From an uncultured bacterium (GTDB taxonomy: Bacteria; Bacillota; Clostridia; Oscillospirales; Oscillospiraceae), in contig CASECK010000069.1 of NCBI GenBank assembly GCA_949286295.1, forward strand, positions 1 to 13,425: a stretch of 13,425 bases of DNA, written 5' to 3'. Positions 13,132 through 13,425 of this stretch are shown in pieces. Below the pieces are notes generated by a model. The model did not search any database. It was given only the letters and a program-made list of their open reading frames with translations, and was not told the origin of the DNA. The translations under genes were made by a program, and so were the position numbers. Numbering within the stretch: the first letter of the stretch is position 1; each line of letters starts with the position of its first letter.

Positions 13132-13177
13132 GTTGCGCAGCCGCCGCAGCGTGACAACAATTAGGAGGATTCGCCTC

Positions 13178-13425
13178 ATGCTCAACCAACACGAGATTCT
13201 TCAGACCATCCGCATGATTGACCAGCAGCATCTGGATGTGCGCACCATCACCATGGGCATCTCCCTGCTCTCCTGCGCCCGGAGCGACCCCAAGGAGGCC
13301 TGTGGCGCCATTTACGACAAGATCACCCGCTACGCCGAAAAGCTGGTGGCCACCGGTGAGGCCATTGAGAAGGAGTTCGGCATCCCCATCGTCAATAAGC
13401 GGATCTCCGTCACCCCCATCGCTCT
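13178..13425 (+). CDS. UPF0210/DUF711 (PFL) family protein, N-terminal part
   Basis: Start of a DUF711/UPF0210 protein (about 450 residues when complete), cut by the right edge; 82 residues are visible. The N-terminus MLNQHEILQTIRMIDQQHLDVRTITMGISL and the segment FGIPIVNKRISVTPIA match the family. GGAGG is 9 nt upstream of the ATG. The family is related to pyruvate formate-lyase folds by structure but its function is unestablished. It is paired with the upstream ACT protein, a linkage seen widely in Firmicutes; the structured 157-nt gap between them is longer than expected for tightly coupled partners. Confidence 0.92.
   Translation, partial: MLNQHEILQTIRMIDQQHLDVRTITMGISLLSCARSDPKEACGAIYDKITRYAEKLVATGEAIEKEFGIPIVNKRISVTPIA

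Overview
The window is GC-rich, with short intergenic gaps, strong GGAGG-type ribosome binding sites, consensus sigma-A-like promoters, a CIRCE heat-shock operator, a YtrA-type regulator with its ABC exporter, and LytTR/DUF3021 genes. This points to a high-GC Firmicute, probably a gut Oscillospiraceae-type Clostridium relative (Flavonifractor/Oscillibacter-like). That placement is inference from gene content and style. I see no insertion sequence, prophage or CRISPR array.

Layout: 1-1311 (minus) holds the start of a class III CoA-transferase and an NADP-dependent 3-hydroxyisobutyrate-dehydrogenase-type reductase, a small catabolic operon. It is divergent from a FadR-type GntR regulator (1651-2319). 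Next is a tRNA-Arg(CCT) on the minus strand (2455-2531) with its own promoter and two terminators. A plus-strand cluster follows: a LytTR regulator, a long DUF3021-type membrane protein and another membrane protein (2742-4592). It converges through a shared terminator on htpG (4638-6554, minus), which is headed by a perfect CIRCE element. Divergent from htpG is a YtrA-type GntR repressor, ABC ATPase, permease and small membrane protein (6802-8938). The methionine ABC transporter operon metQ-metN-metI (9028-11597, minus) follows, with a leader of about 380 nt. The right end carries a yfbR-type nucleotidase, an ACT-domain protein and the start of its UPF0210/DUF711 partner.

The met operon is the most unusual part. 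First, the leader encodes a peptide (11807-11935, minus) with 11 Met in its first 20 residues. It has a good ribosome binding site, a consensus promoter upstream and an intrinsic terminator 25 nt beyond its stop codon: the layout of classic amino-acid attenuation, here sensing Met, in place of an S-box or Met T-box. Second, the binding lipoprotein MetQ is circularly permuted. The signal peptide and lipobox are fused directly to what is normally the C-terminal half, and the canonical N-terminal half follows after a linker of about 20 residues. All recognisable ligand motifs are kept. Both features are read directly from the sequence; function is inferred.

Other observations: a palindrome inside the promoter spacer of the catabolic operon; a 12-bp inverted repeat over the ytrA promoter; direct repeats 21 bp apart before the LytTR gene; and a structured intergenic segment at 13047-13131.
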